In this document: piece after piece, positions 25,501-38,400 of the stretch
How positions within the stretch are numbered: position 1 is the stretch's first letter
Layout of the letters: every line of letters begins with the position of its first letter
Assembly: GCA_914767715.1 (NCBI GenBank)
Contig: OU612066.1
Location: 14,389,001-14,453,000, forward strand
Direction of reading: 5' to 3'
DNA length: 64,000 bases
Origin: Membranipora membranacea
Taxonomy: Eukaryota > Bryozoa > Gymnolaemata > Cheilostomatida > Membraniporidae
Translations under genes and position numbers: made by a program
Notes under the pieces: model-generated
Told to the model about the DNA's origin: nothing
What the model saw: only the letters and a program-made list of their open reading frames with translations
The model's database searches: none

Positions 25501-27763
25501 TATTTCGATGGCCTGGCACTAACCACAACCATTTCAAAGTCAAATTGGAATCTGGACGATGTCATTATATACCGAGAACATCAGTCAATCACTGATGATG
25601 AATGCTTCTCTGGAAATGACATCTTGCTATAATGAAGCAATGTATGCATTGGTATATATCAGTGAATCTATGCTTTCGGTATGAATGCTATTTAAGATTT
25701 AGAAATGCATACATAGGACTTCACTGATTAGTGAAATAGATTAAATTTTCTCATTCCCCTATGATGTGACATATCAGCCACTTATTTCCATCCTGTCAGA
25801 GGTGATGGCATTGTAATTGCGCCAGACTTTTATACAAAGCAGAAGGACATTATAAATGAGACTAACACCTGGCTGGCTTTGCTAGCTGGCTTGTGAAGCA
25901 GCACAGCCAAAGAGAGAGGGAAAAAAACTCATTACACTAAACCCCCAGCTTTCAAATCACTGAGTTAGCAGAGCATGGCCAAAGGGAGCTAGGGTAATTA
26001 AAATGAAAATAAAAAAAGTTCAAAGACATTAAACCCTATTTTGATATGACAAATCTGACAACTATTTGAGGTCAGGGTTGGGTGCGAATCATAAGATATC
26101 AAGCATTAGTCGAGATATCCCAGTGCACTAACTCACTGATATACTGAATCAAGAATTATGATATGAATCTCGGATTTTTCGACCTGTCTGTCAACCCCCA
26201 TGACATGCTAAGCTGTTAGAAATTGAAACCTGAGTGCTATTAACTGACAGATGGCATTATAGCACTTTTTAGCATCAATCTCTATCAAATCCAAGATCTG
26301 CGCCACACTCTAGCCTATCCAGGCTATCTGGGGTGGATCCCCCCACCCAACCCCCAACAGCCGGCCCAGGTAAAGCTGTAACGTTGACCAAAAAACAAAC
26401 AAACAGTTAAAAGAGGGGCGACTTTGTCGAAATCCTGACCATCCCCTGACCAATCTCTAGTGAAGATCTTTCCTCCCACTTTGGATTGAAATCAATTAAA
26501 ATCCTCTTGGATACTGTGGCTACATGGTTAACCAGACCAGGTGACCACCTAACTTTACTCATCAATAGAAATTGAAATCAAAGTAAACAGATTGAGCCAG
26601 TTCACAGCAACAAGCTCATACATTTGGAAAAGAAACATTTCACTAGTGCAATAAACATTGCTCAACCAACCATTTAAAAAACAACTGCCAACCGCAACTT
26701 TGAGCGGCCTAACCTTTACACCTTATCGCCAATTATTCACACTTTTAGACCACCTCTGGTTGATATATGACCAGAGCTAATAAGAGAATAGATGGCCTGG
26801 CCATCCACCTGGCTGGAGACCGGAGCACAACATTCATTAGCTTACCTGTCTGCAAACTAACTCAATTTGGCTTATTTTGACGAGCCTACAATTTAGAAGC
26901 GATAACTAAGTCAAGAAAATTGAATTTGGTTTTAAAGTAATTAAAATGTGCTATTGCACAACAAAAGCTTCATTCTCTTCACCACGATTGTTTCCATTTC
27001 AATCACAGATTTCCCTCCAATTCCCTGTTTTAATATAAACCTCCATGAGCTCCCACCCCCTGTAACAGGATGATCAATCATGTACCAAGGGGCTAAATAT
27101 TCAAGCATAGAATACTTTGACCAGGAGGTAAAGTTCCCTAGAAGGGTGAAACATATCTACCAGGAAAAGTAAGCCAGGGCCTAACAGGCCTGAAAATAGT
27201 GAAATATATGTCTTCCTACCTCATAGTTTCTCAACCTCATTACCTACATGTGCTAGGTTATATTTAGGCACCCCAAAATACCTAAACTAAACCCTAGCTA
27301 CTGTTCACTTCTCTAGAGCGGGCATCGAATAACAAGGACAGAACATCATAGAAACCAATCAAGAGAACCATTCCAAATATTGACCATCACTCATCACCTA
27401 CAGATGCAAACTGTAATCTAGCCCCCTCCAAAATACCTAGACTAAACTCTAGCTACTAATTACTCCTCTAGGTTGGGACGGAACATCATACAGACATCAG
27501 GGAGACATGAAGCTAAGAGTTCAATCCCAGGTAGTTGATCTGTTTGTATGGAATCCTTATGGTGGGGATTGGCTATTTCCGCTTCTTCACTAGGTAACAG
27601 ATTAAACTGCTCAGGTCAAGTCACGCTACAATGTGTAGCAGACTCAGCCACTACAAAGCCGTATGTTTACAAAGAAGAGCCCTAGACTCACCTTGCAACC
27701 TTCATTCGATCTTGAAAAAAGACTTTTAATCACCCATGGTGGGCAGTAAATGTATCCAACTTT

Positions 27764-27992
27764 GCAGGGGCGTAGTTCTAGGGGAGGCAGAGAGGCACTG
27801 CCTCCCCTAGAAAGCTAACTACAGTGGCCTAAAAACACTACAATTGAATAATCTACGTCAAATCAGTCCCTCTGGAACATCCTGTTGCTTATTATATGCC
27901 TCAAACTGTGCGGGAAGGAGATTACTGGTGATGCCTCGGACTCGCCTCAGACTTCTGCCTCCCCTACCATTTTTTTTAACCTACGACCCTGC
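27764..27992 (+). mobile_element. short non-autonomous DNA transposon with hAT-like ends, copy 1
   Basis: Ends are GCAGGGGCGTAG and CTACGACCCTGC (inverted). Just inside the left end is a hairpin with TTCTAGGGGAGGCAG arms. No coding sequence. The CAGGGGCG terminus is typical of hAT elements. A related copy in opposite orientation is at 62584-62818. Confidence 0.7.
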
Positions 27993-28493
27993 TTTAGTAT
28001 GTGGTTTGAACTGGTAAACTTGAGGTCACAATATGGGCAAACAATGCAACATCTCAACACCAATTATTTCTATTCACTTACTTTAATTCTGTCCGCATAA
28101 TAGCCAACATGACAGTCACCCGGATATGCTGTGGTGGTGACACCTGTTTCTAGTCTTATTTATAGGTCCAGTCTCCCGAGTTCTGGTGCACCGCCAGAGC
28201 CGAGCTCTATCTCAAAATCTTCTGATCAGAGGGATCTATCTGCCGAATACTAAGAAAAATGAGAACACATGACTTTATACATTTGATACAATGTATTAAC
28301 TGACAGCGGGAGAGATGCAATTTGTCTTAGCGGGGAGGCCCAAGGATTGTAATAATCGACACCGCCCATGTATTAGGTCATCACTTCACGTACCGGTAAC
28401 TAATTCAAAATGCTATCGAGTTTTTCAAAAATAAAATGCGACTCTCATTTCATTGAAACGCCCAGTGGGTCCTCAAATATTTAACGCATGCAG

Positions 28494-28537
28494 CGCAAGA
28501 CCTCAATTAGTCAACGCAAGACCTCAATTAGTCAACG
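28494..28537 (+). repeat. 21-bp tandem duplication
   Basis: CGCAAGACCTCAATTAGTCA(A) twice, exact. Confidence 0.85.
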
Positions 28538-28968
28538 TAGTACAAAGATTCATCGAGATGAGACTGACATTTAGAGCAGTAAACCTCGAGGCAAGAGTTT
28601 ACAAATAAAGCACATTTGTGAAGGTTAAATTTGTTTATACCATTCAAAGAAAAGTGCACCCCGCAGAGCTTGAATTTAAATTTCGTTCAATATCACATTT
28701 AGATTAAACCAGGTCTTTCATCTACCAAATTGCAAAAGAGACACAGCATCGATGGGTGTAATAGCTCAATTACTAGACACCCACTCTGCTATTAAACTCT
28801 GTAGGGAGGTCTCTTTTAAGTGTTTTCAACCTTTTTTCCAGCAATATACACTCTGTGATCTTCCATTATATTCCCACCGGTCCTCGATCGCTGATGTTCA
28901 ATTAAAACACCCCAGCAAAGAATCGAGTTCAGATGTGAGACCTATACAGGGTGCCATTGACGCCAATC

Positions 28969-29012
28969 GAGATCATAAACTGATCTGATGGAGATCATAA
29001 ACTGATCTGATG
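28969..29012 (+). repeat. 22-bp tandem duplication
   Basis: GAGATCATAAACTGATCTGA(TG) twice, exact. Confidence 0.85.
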
Positions 29013-30202
29013 ATCAACTCTCCTTGTTTTGGTCGAGAGACACTTGGTCTATAGACATAGCCCTGTCAATTCTACAGACAACTGGAAATCTCATTAAAAG
29101 CCCTTGATGTCGTGAGCCAAAAAAAGATTGTTGTTGTCCAGTTCTTTATTGTGATCAGTAGAACTAGTATGATAATCAGTCTATGGTTGGATCCGATCAA
29201 GCGTACCAAGAACTAGTCCAACTGCAGGCTGACTAGAAATCTAACCAGAAGTCTAGCAAACAGCTATAAGCTGTTGGTGATACCAAATGCAGAAGAAATC
29301 ATATTGTGATTTCTCTCTGCGTTTGATGGATGTGTTCAAAGTCCAGAGGAGGTGATTGTTTGGAAAACAACCATTTTGCTGATGGAATAAGAAATAACTG
29401 CCATCGTAGTTAGTGTATGCTAAACGATACATAATTGCACTTTCATCGCAAGCATAACCATCGATGATTGAAACTTGCTGCAGTTTATGTAGATTGGTTA
29501 GAGGAAATGGTTTACCTAGAGAACAAGCCAAGATAAATAGCCGAGAGTAGTTGGAATACACAAAATTATCATCATCAATCAGCTATCATCCTGCCTTGTA
29601 TTTTTAACTCTACTATCCAGATGTCAGAACATCACAAATCCTACAAACCAAAATGAACCATCTCAAGCCAATCCATCATCACCTATAGATATTCTAAAAT
29701 AAGTTGTATGAACACCTAGAAGGTAACAGTCCCCATGCTTTTACAACGGTAAATATACCAATCAGTAAAGTGGTCGAAGATGTACAGACTGCATAGTAGA
29801 TATCTAGCATCACGCTACAAAAATTAACACATTTCACACCTCGACTGACATACAAGGAACAGTAGATTACAGTCGACAGTAGCGTACTAACGTGACAGCA
29901 AGGGGCAGGTGTCAGCCTATATCCTGACCTAGACTTTCAAAAGTCGTGACACTAAATAAGACTGGACTGACAAAGAATTTGATTTCTATTATAGCTGATT
30001 CCATTGTTATGTTTTCAGATAAGATTGAATCTCGATGAGGATCATTTAAATAAATTGGCGATGTACTTAGATTTTTTTCTGCTCAAGCCAATATATCAAA
30101 TAGCAGAATTGTCCCTCACAACCTGAAATTGTATCCCGCACTAAAACATGTCACTTAAAAGAGGAAGCCCTGAGGCATCTCTGTGAAACACTATCATAAC
30201 AA

Positions 30203-30219
30203 ACACACACACACACACA
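30203..30219 (+). repeat. (AC)n microsatellite
   Basis: Uninterrupted AC dinucleotide run. Confidence 0.85.
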
Positions 30220-33200
30220 TGTGTATCCCTCAAAAATGATATAGGATACATTAGCGCATGTTCCGTGGGTACTGCATTCCACAAGCGAACATTGTGACAG
30301 GCACAAAAAAGAATTTTCCAAATGCCTGCTATGATCACGGGTTAGGTAATTTGAGCCCTCAATACCTGCCCCCCATCAGGGGTAGAGTTGGGGGCGAAAG
30401 TGTATATCAACTCATCCCTTCCCTCCAGAAACCAGTCCCTGAGACACTGCAGCTCTTTTGACTGTTTTATTATGCAGTCACTGCCATGACTGATTATTCA
30501 CGCGGCGGCTCATGTAAGTTGATGCCTAGCCAGATAAGAATAGTATTATCTATTGTCTCTGGTCTGATCACATATCAGGATGCTGACTAAGATACCATTG
30601 TCATGCTATGTCATCTGATACTACTAAACACACGAATCGGTCCGATAGCTGATTTGGGCATCATATTCGACAAAGGATGGTATCTTTGATAGAGAGAGAG
30701 AGGGGCATAGACTGAATATGCTGGAGAGGGGAGAGGGATGATGGCTGAGACTTCCATCGTCTACACAGAACTAGAAGTTTTGTTGGGCTTTATAATACCT
30801 TGTGGTGCACAAGCCAGAGAACCGCTATATTCACCTATATCAAAGATTATTGCCTATATGGAGGTTCTGTGGTGTGGAGTTAGGAGTTAAAACAGTGGTC
30901 ATCACATGCTGTGTTGGAATATACCACAAATGGAGAAACAGCCATTGTTCGACAGCTAAGTAAACACATCATCGGCATGCTGAATCAGTATTTGGAAACA
31001 TTCCAAATCACTTTCACTCAGCATGTCAATGACAATTTTGGACACCTGTAGGCTATTAGTCATCATTATATTAAAATGAGTGAAACCTAAAAAAAGGAAA
31101 ACTTGTGGTCCCTGTGCATGATGGAGAAACACTGGAATAAGATTTGTGGTGAGCTCCAGTATATCAGCCACAGAGTCTTGAAAACACCTAGCCTGGCTGT
31201 ATTTAACTATCCAAGATTGTCCAAAAAGATCGTGTGAGGATTCATGTACACATATCAAAGAAGTAAAGTAGGAATGCATGACATTATCAGCATACCCAGT
31301 GATAATGACAAAAAGATGTTCTCTGTCAACTGTGGTGACAAACCAGTGAAACTTTTAGAAGTTCCCAAATTTGCACGAGCAGGAGGCTTCAAAATATTAG
31401 AGTCAACAGCCTGTCATAGATGTTCAGATGTCCTGACTACAACTGCCATATTCAATCACCAGATTCTGGACCAAGAGTGTTTACTCGAATCCTTGCTCAA
31501 GAAGAGACTAAATCCTCATTCAAGACGAAAATATGACGGGATAGCAACGTTCTTCATGCCAACCCGACAACAACGCTGATAGAAGTCCTCTACCATATAT
31601 TGACCCAAGGCCAACCTACCTATTTGCTGGTTCAATACACTTATAATTGCTTGTAAAGTATCCGCTTTCCTTTAGAGATTAGCTGTTTCTGGTTGCTCTT
31701 CGTATCCACTGATTCTAGCGCTGCTCTGTCAATCCGCTTAGCTCTTAACGCTGAGCTTGTGTTTATGAATAACTAACCCAACCAAAACTAATTCAAACCA
31801 CTGCTAGGTGATTACCATCTCGAAATATCAAAGAGTTTTAGGAGAAGTGACCATAATTCACTGTGATAAATCACCAATACAACAAACCTTTGACTCAGCC
31901 TTAACTGTGCTTGTGGATCTGTGTGCCAGTAACCATAAACTGTGTCAGCTACAATAATACGTCAATAATATCGCAGAGTAAGGAGAGAGTTCAGATTTCC
32001 GCATGAACTTCAGCCAGATTACTCGTTGGTTGGTTGTTGTATGCGTGCACTGCTATGTACTGCACAGCCAGTGAGAGTGCCTTTACGAAAACAAACTGAG
32101 TAGCAATAGAGAGGGCAGATTGGATGTTATTCCAAGCGAAACTAAAAACAATCAATCAAAAAACCATTACAACAAAGCATATTAAAAGTACTACATGTAT
32201 ATACTGACACTCTAACTAGCTAGAGCTAGCACAGTTGATCATATGACTGGCAGAGACGACTGCTATGCGACTATCTATATCAGATTCTAACCTCAGGCCA
32301 AAGGGAAAAAACTATTTATATCATTGATATAAATCTCTGGAGCTATTACTTCTCAGCGGAAAAGTTTTTTGCAAAGTAAATCATGAGGGCTGATCTTGAG
32401 ATGGTATTAGAAAATTACATAAGAGTGTTAATCCATGTGGAAAAAAACACATCTTTGAAGGGTGTGAAGGGTAGTGCATATATGTATATCTATATATAGA
32501 GTTGATGAAACAATAATAAAAACAAAAACAACTTTTATGGCTTTCGATCTGGTAGATCCATCAAGTTTTTAGCACTTGATGCATTCTGTCGACGCCACGA
32601 GAAGTGATGGCAAAAAATCTTGTTTTCTGAAAATAAAATGAAAATGAACAGTTTCTTTTTGTGAACTATTATTTACCGTTGGCTCTATTTTTATAAACAA
32701 GGAGTTGTCCATACATTTTTTTAAATAAAAATTCAGCTTGATTGGCGAGGCTCATTCCCAGTACAACGAACATGCATTACTAGCATCAATAGCGAAGCAA
32801 CACTCTTGGCATGCTTTTAGGCAGTCTTAAGATTGATTTGACTGTGTTTCGCTCAATGGCGAGACATTTTGTGAGAGAAAATTAAGGATGGAAAAGGATA
32901 TTCAGCTGACCAACGTCATGACAGCAGCATCCTTTACATATCAGTCTCTCTTAACTCTTGCTGCAAACAAGCTAAGGAGGAGTTGGAGCCCCCCAGACTT
33001 CCACTCCCCCCTCCCCACCTGATGGCCCCCAGCGAAGGAGAGAAGAGACCCTTGATGGTGCTTTTATTGTAAAGTGCGTGACATACATGAATCTAGACTT
33101 TTGATTTTTGGCAGACAATATCATCTTCGTAGACATGATATTAAGCATGCCATCAACTTCCGAGAAAACGGAGCCAATTTTGCCTGTTTTGGATTCTCTC

Positions 33201-35404
33201 AGGCCCAGCAGAGCCCCAAATCGATCAATGGGAAATGCTTTTGGACTGTGGCAACAATATTTATGAATAATGAATTTGTTTGGTATAACCGCAATACGCC
33301 ACCAATTTATGATTTATGTAAATCAGTATTGTATTGTGACATTTGTTCAAAGAACAGTCTGATCTGGATCCGCCAGCCGAACCACTCTCTTCTCCATCCA
33401 AGAGTCTGGTACAACATGAGGGAAAAAGATTGTATGCTTGTTGTTCGTTAGGTTGGGGGCAGATGGGAGTAGGGGAAGAAAATTAACTTAGTTGCTTAGC
33501 TATCTAGATGGAAATCTCACCAAGAACATGTCTATTTTGAGAGGGAGATTTTCCTACCAACTCTATTAGACCAGCCCATCAATCTAAATAAAATTAATGA
33601 TAAGAAGGGAAGACACAGGTGTTCATCCATAAACATGTCAAGATGAAAAAACAATATCGGCTAAGATGTGTTCTCCAAATATCTACTTTTTATCTTTATC
33701 TAGCTATTTAATTCCACTTGCTGTGCAGATCAAAGGTATTAATGGAAGTAAATGAACCCCTACTTTATCTGAGGCTGGGCCAGGTGAACCATATTGCAAC
33801 ATGACTCATTATTTTCTAATCAGTTCCCTGAGTTGTCTGCACATTTCTATGGTGTTGGCGGAAAGACTAATAATCGATAATAAGCTTAAATTTCTTTTTC
33901 AGCAATCAATCATAATTTCATGAATTAATTTCAAAACCCATATAATCGAGGCATTTGCACCTTGCAGCTAATCTAGACTCAGTGTTTAGCGGACATTCTC
34001 CCATGATGAGAATATGTAGGGATTCTATAACATAAATCATACAACTCTGTGTTTCCACATCCAATCAAATATACCACAGACAGCATTGATGGCATAGAGA
34101 ATGCAGGTGTTTCAGCAACCACAAGATTTCAATGTTGCAATTAAATTTAATTTTTGTGCACCGACAAAAAGCAATCATGCCTATCGGCTAATACAATTTC
34201 TAGTAATAATAACACAAATCAAGAATTCTGTCACTGTCAGAAAGTTCACTTCCACATTGTCCTCCCAATGTCCTCCTGTCAATGTAGTGTCTGTTTCAAC
34301 GTCATGTATCTCAGGGAAGACAACTTCATATTATTGCAGGCAGTATGAGCTTCTTGGCCTATTGAAGATAAAAGTGTCACTGTCAATGGGCGATAAGTGC
34401 CTGTTTCAGGTTTTGGCAGCTTGATGCACACTCAAGTTCAGAAGGTCCTCTATGACCTCACCTCTATGATACATTCTAGTTTTATATTCTAGTTTTCTAG
34501 GATGTATCATACTCTCAGAATGAGGATCTCGGGCAACTTGCATCTCTCTTTAGGGGCAGCCCAACCTCGGTTTTGTCATAAACAGGGCTTCTGGCAGCAT
34601 TAGTTGTTAGCATGCACGCAGTACATGTTGTTTTATAGGGGCTCATGGATCAATCCATAACACAGGAAATCATATCAAAAGGGAACAAATAGGTTTTTGT
34701 ATAGTACAGTTTGAGCCCGTTATACATGTCTGTCACCCAATGGCTCCCATTGATTCAGGCCTGGTATTATATTTGTACACATGGATATGTTTGTCGCATT
34801 AATACATTGGTATGAAATTATAGTGTTGAAATTAGAGCCCTATCAACAACGTACAATCATTTTAAATGTATCATGAGAAACAATTGTCGTCTGAGTACAT
34901 TTCAAATTAAGCAAACACAAACGGGTTCGGTATAAAAATAAAGGTCAAGCATTTTTATTTTCACCGACTTGAAGGCAAGTATATCAATGGTCAACAGCAA
35001 TTTATTTCAGTATTGATATTACGGTTTTGTTATCATGCTTATCAGTGTTTATTCTTAACAACTGAGTTAAACAAGAAGTTTAACTGGACTGCTAGCAAAC
35101 ATCACAGCGAGTAGAGACTAGCTACTGCTTGACATTTCCCGTTGCAGTTAAGGTTTTATTGTGTTGTCAGATGTTTGTTGTCCTATACTGCAATCACCAA
35201 CACATTGTATCATAGCGATTATCAAAAGAAGCGTGATTGCTACTCTTCAACCCAGAACTGCTTTATCAGATAAACCAATAAAAGTTAATTCTGCAAATAA
35301 TACAATCATTTAACTCAAGGTTAAAATTCTGAAACTTTTTAACTTGGATAGAGTTGGAGCTGCAAGAGAGGAAACAAGACTGATAAAGTACTAAAGATAA
35401 AACC

Positions 35405-38400
35405 ATGTCGGCACACTCGGGAGATAGCAGACCGAAATCTCGTGCCCCTTCTCAGGTAAGCGGCAATCAACATTAGATACACCATCGGCTTCAGATCATC
35501 CAGTGATGTGAGATAATCTAGTTGAAGTTTTTAGCTTTGTTTGACTAGCGCAAAGTAGATTTCAATTTTAATTTCTGAGCAGGGACTTATGGTAAGTGTG
35601 AACCACAAGAAGGATAACAAGATTCTCACCAGACAGGATTACTTGGTGAAATCCTCACAGATAACCTTTAGTCTACAGAACACTTTCAGACTACAGCCCA
35701 CCTAGGCTCATCATCGCTACTTTCCAACACCCAGAGTGTCGGCGGATTTTGAAGGCGCCGCAAAGGAACCCATTCTGTATTCCAGAACTGATGTGGTGAT
35801 CCATTGTGTGGGGATTTGTTGGTTCATCACCCCACATTTATCCCTGTCCAATATTTCTGTAAATAAGCCGCTAGAAGGTCAAGCAGGTGCCTTGATGTTG
35901 GAAGCGCATTGAAAGCACAATTTCTACCGTACTATATAATGCTTCAGGACAGTATTGTTATGACCCCTTTCTTCGATAGACGTAAGAGGGAGTTTGGTCT
36001 GTTCTGTAACCAATATTCAGGGCCTGACAAAAAGCATGCGCACCTGAGGAAACTTGGAAAACCTAATGCGCAAGAAAAAGTTTGATTTGAAACTGGTGTA
36101 GCAGGATTGCACGACCTAGTCCTGGAAGAGATGCAACAATGGGCGATGTAAAGGATTGTAAAGGTTGTTTGCACCTGAAAGGCATCAAAACAAACTATGC
36201 CCCCTTTTCAGTCGTTCCAGTAGCGTAGGTACGCTGTACAAATTGTTGAATTGCAGTCAAGATTAGATCTTGTTTATGTGTGCCACACTGATATCATAAG
36301 CATTCCAGTCGATCACTATCAACTATTTGTGGCCATTTTTATTATAGCGATTGACAAGCCAAAAACACTATAGCAAGGTAAACTTTGACATGTTTAGAAA
36401 AGGATTTAATCTTTACAATTTCGATTGGATTTAAGGAAAAGTCAGCACATGCCATACAATGTTAATACGCCTGGCAGCATCCGGATAAAGTATAATAACA
36501 CAACCTACTGTGTTTACTCCCAAGTTCATGCCACACATTGCGAGGACATTTCTAAAGACTAAAGAGTATTTATGCCGTGTGCACAGTACTGTTTGTTGAG
36601 AAATAAAAATATCACATTAATATAATATTCATAAGAGGCTGGAATTACATACATGAAACATTTTCATTTGAAAAGTATTATGTGACTATTAAAATATTAA
36701 ATCCTTTGAAGGTTCTTAAAAACCTCTAAGGCCTTAGCGACTTGTTAATATACAATATTGATATTCAAACAAATAAAAACAAAAGATTTCAAAGATTTTA
36801 GGTTGGCTCAATTACAATGTAACCTATGTAAAAAATTCAATGCTGACTTTTATTCAGTTTTGTCAGCCATTCAGTTAATGATCTGGCAAATTGATAAGTG
36901 GCCTCCGCTTGAGGGCTAGAAGTGCGATTTGCCAAAGAGCTGCCTTGGCTTGGAAGCTACAGACTTGAGGTTATAAGGCGGATTATTTTTAGAGAAATGT
37001 TTAGGCCAAGACCAGAACCACCAATCGTAAGTTTTTTTATTTTAAGATCTGAGAAGACTGGTGGGTTTTAGAATCAAAGATTTCAGTTCAAACTTCAAAG
37101 AAAACGCAAAGAATCACCACAAGAGTTTATATCTGCAATTCTATATTTACTTATAAGATAAATTGCGCATGGTAAACCAAAGAGCGAAAGCTCAAATGAG
37201 ATGTTTGCTGAGTATATTCACACTTTTTGTTTACTGATAATCAGCCTTTCTGCCATTTCTAGTGTTGTTTAGATGTATCTATAAAGATACTTTGTCAGCT
37301 GGTCAGCCGACAACTGCTGTGTCTCGAGTTTTATATTCATTTCATTTAAAATTCTTAAAATTGGAGATCGAGGGGAAGGGGAGTGAAAGTTACACATCAA
37401 ACGGATTTCATCTGGCTGTGACCGTCCCTACTTACATTATTTGGAACTTCTCTTGTTGAGATGTCAGGTATTACGATACTCCAACAGGTGGTCAGCCATC
37501 AACTACAGTGTCTTGAGTGTTTTCTTTCATTTTAAAAGCACACAATGGACATCAAGGGGAAGGAGAGTATAAGTTGCACATTATTACACCTTCATCTGGC
37601 TGTGACCGTAGATCAAGTTTAATCCCATTGCCTGCATTCTAGTTGCTCACTTCCACTGGTCACGCCGCAGACAAAGGGGTGAACAGTGGATCGGGAGCCA
37701 CTCAGAATGCAGGCAAATGGACCAAACTTGGTCTAGGTTGTGACCCTCCCTACATATATTATTGTAACTCTTGTTGACAGGCAGGGGTAAAAGCCTCGTT
37801 CTCACGACCAAACACTACTAACCCCGAGGAGAACGAGCAGAAGAAGTATCTAGGGGAGACAATCCTCACAGGGAATCATACAGATGTAGAAGATGACCTT
37901 GAGCAAGGTCAAGGTGAGCCTCAGCCAGTTCTCATCACTGAAGTGGATTACGACTCGGATGAGGAGACTAAACAGACAGACAATGGTCTAATTCAGGTAA
38001 GATGTAGATCATAGAGTAGATGTGTTCACAATCATAGGTCAGAGTAGGGGTTAGCAACGAGTTACTGAACACTAGAAGTGTATTGCGACCCAAACTGATA
38101 TCGAAACTACACTATTATCATGTGTACCTCAATTTAGAACAAGTACCTGGCATGTACTGGCCCCTACTTAGTAAAATTGAACTCGGTCATCACACCAAAT
38201 TCCTTGTGATGGTACTCATGCTAAGTGAATTAGTTCACTCTCTATCGATCAGAGATATACATGCAATAGTATATCACATCCTCAGTATGATTGAGACCCT
38301 CACTGCCACCTGGTGAGGTGGACAAAGCCATATGTTTCTTCCCACAAGGTTAAATGAGGAAGACATGCCTGATTGACAAGGTACCATCGTGACTGGACCC

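Larger units (their letters stand above)
22292..35404. other. 13-kb gene-poor spacer between divergent PKG and LRR genes
   Basis: No protein-coding gene that I can support. It should contain the PKG 5' non-coding exon(s) and both promoters. A TATAAAAA at 34931-34938 is a weak candidate for the LRR gene. Repeats: two copies of an AAAATACCTARACTAAA-CTAGCTACT sequence at about 27275-27320 and 27425-27475 (relatives near 6190, 9165 and 55400), the hAT-like element at 27764, and short tandem repeats. Isolated open stretches at 29253-29561 (minus), 31244-31579 (plus) and 33074-33451 (plus) resemble no family I know. Confidence 0.5.

Noticed and set aside
31244-31579. 111-codon open frame on the plus strand
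   Set aside because: No recognised domain, no supporting splice partners, and an overlapping open frame of similar length lies on the other strand (30956-31279). Treated as chance.
33074-33451. 125-codon open frame on the plus strand
   Set aside because: Composition is unremarkable, no family resemblance, and no promoter or splice context that I can support.
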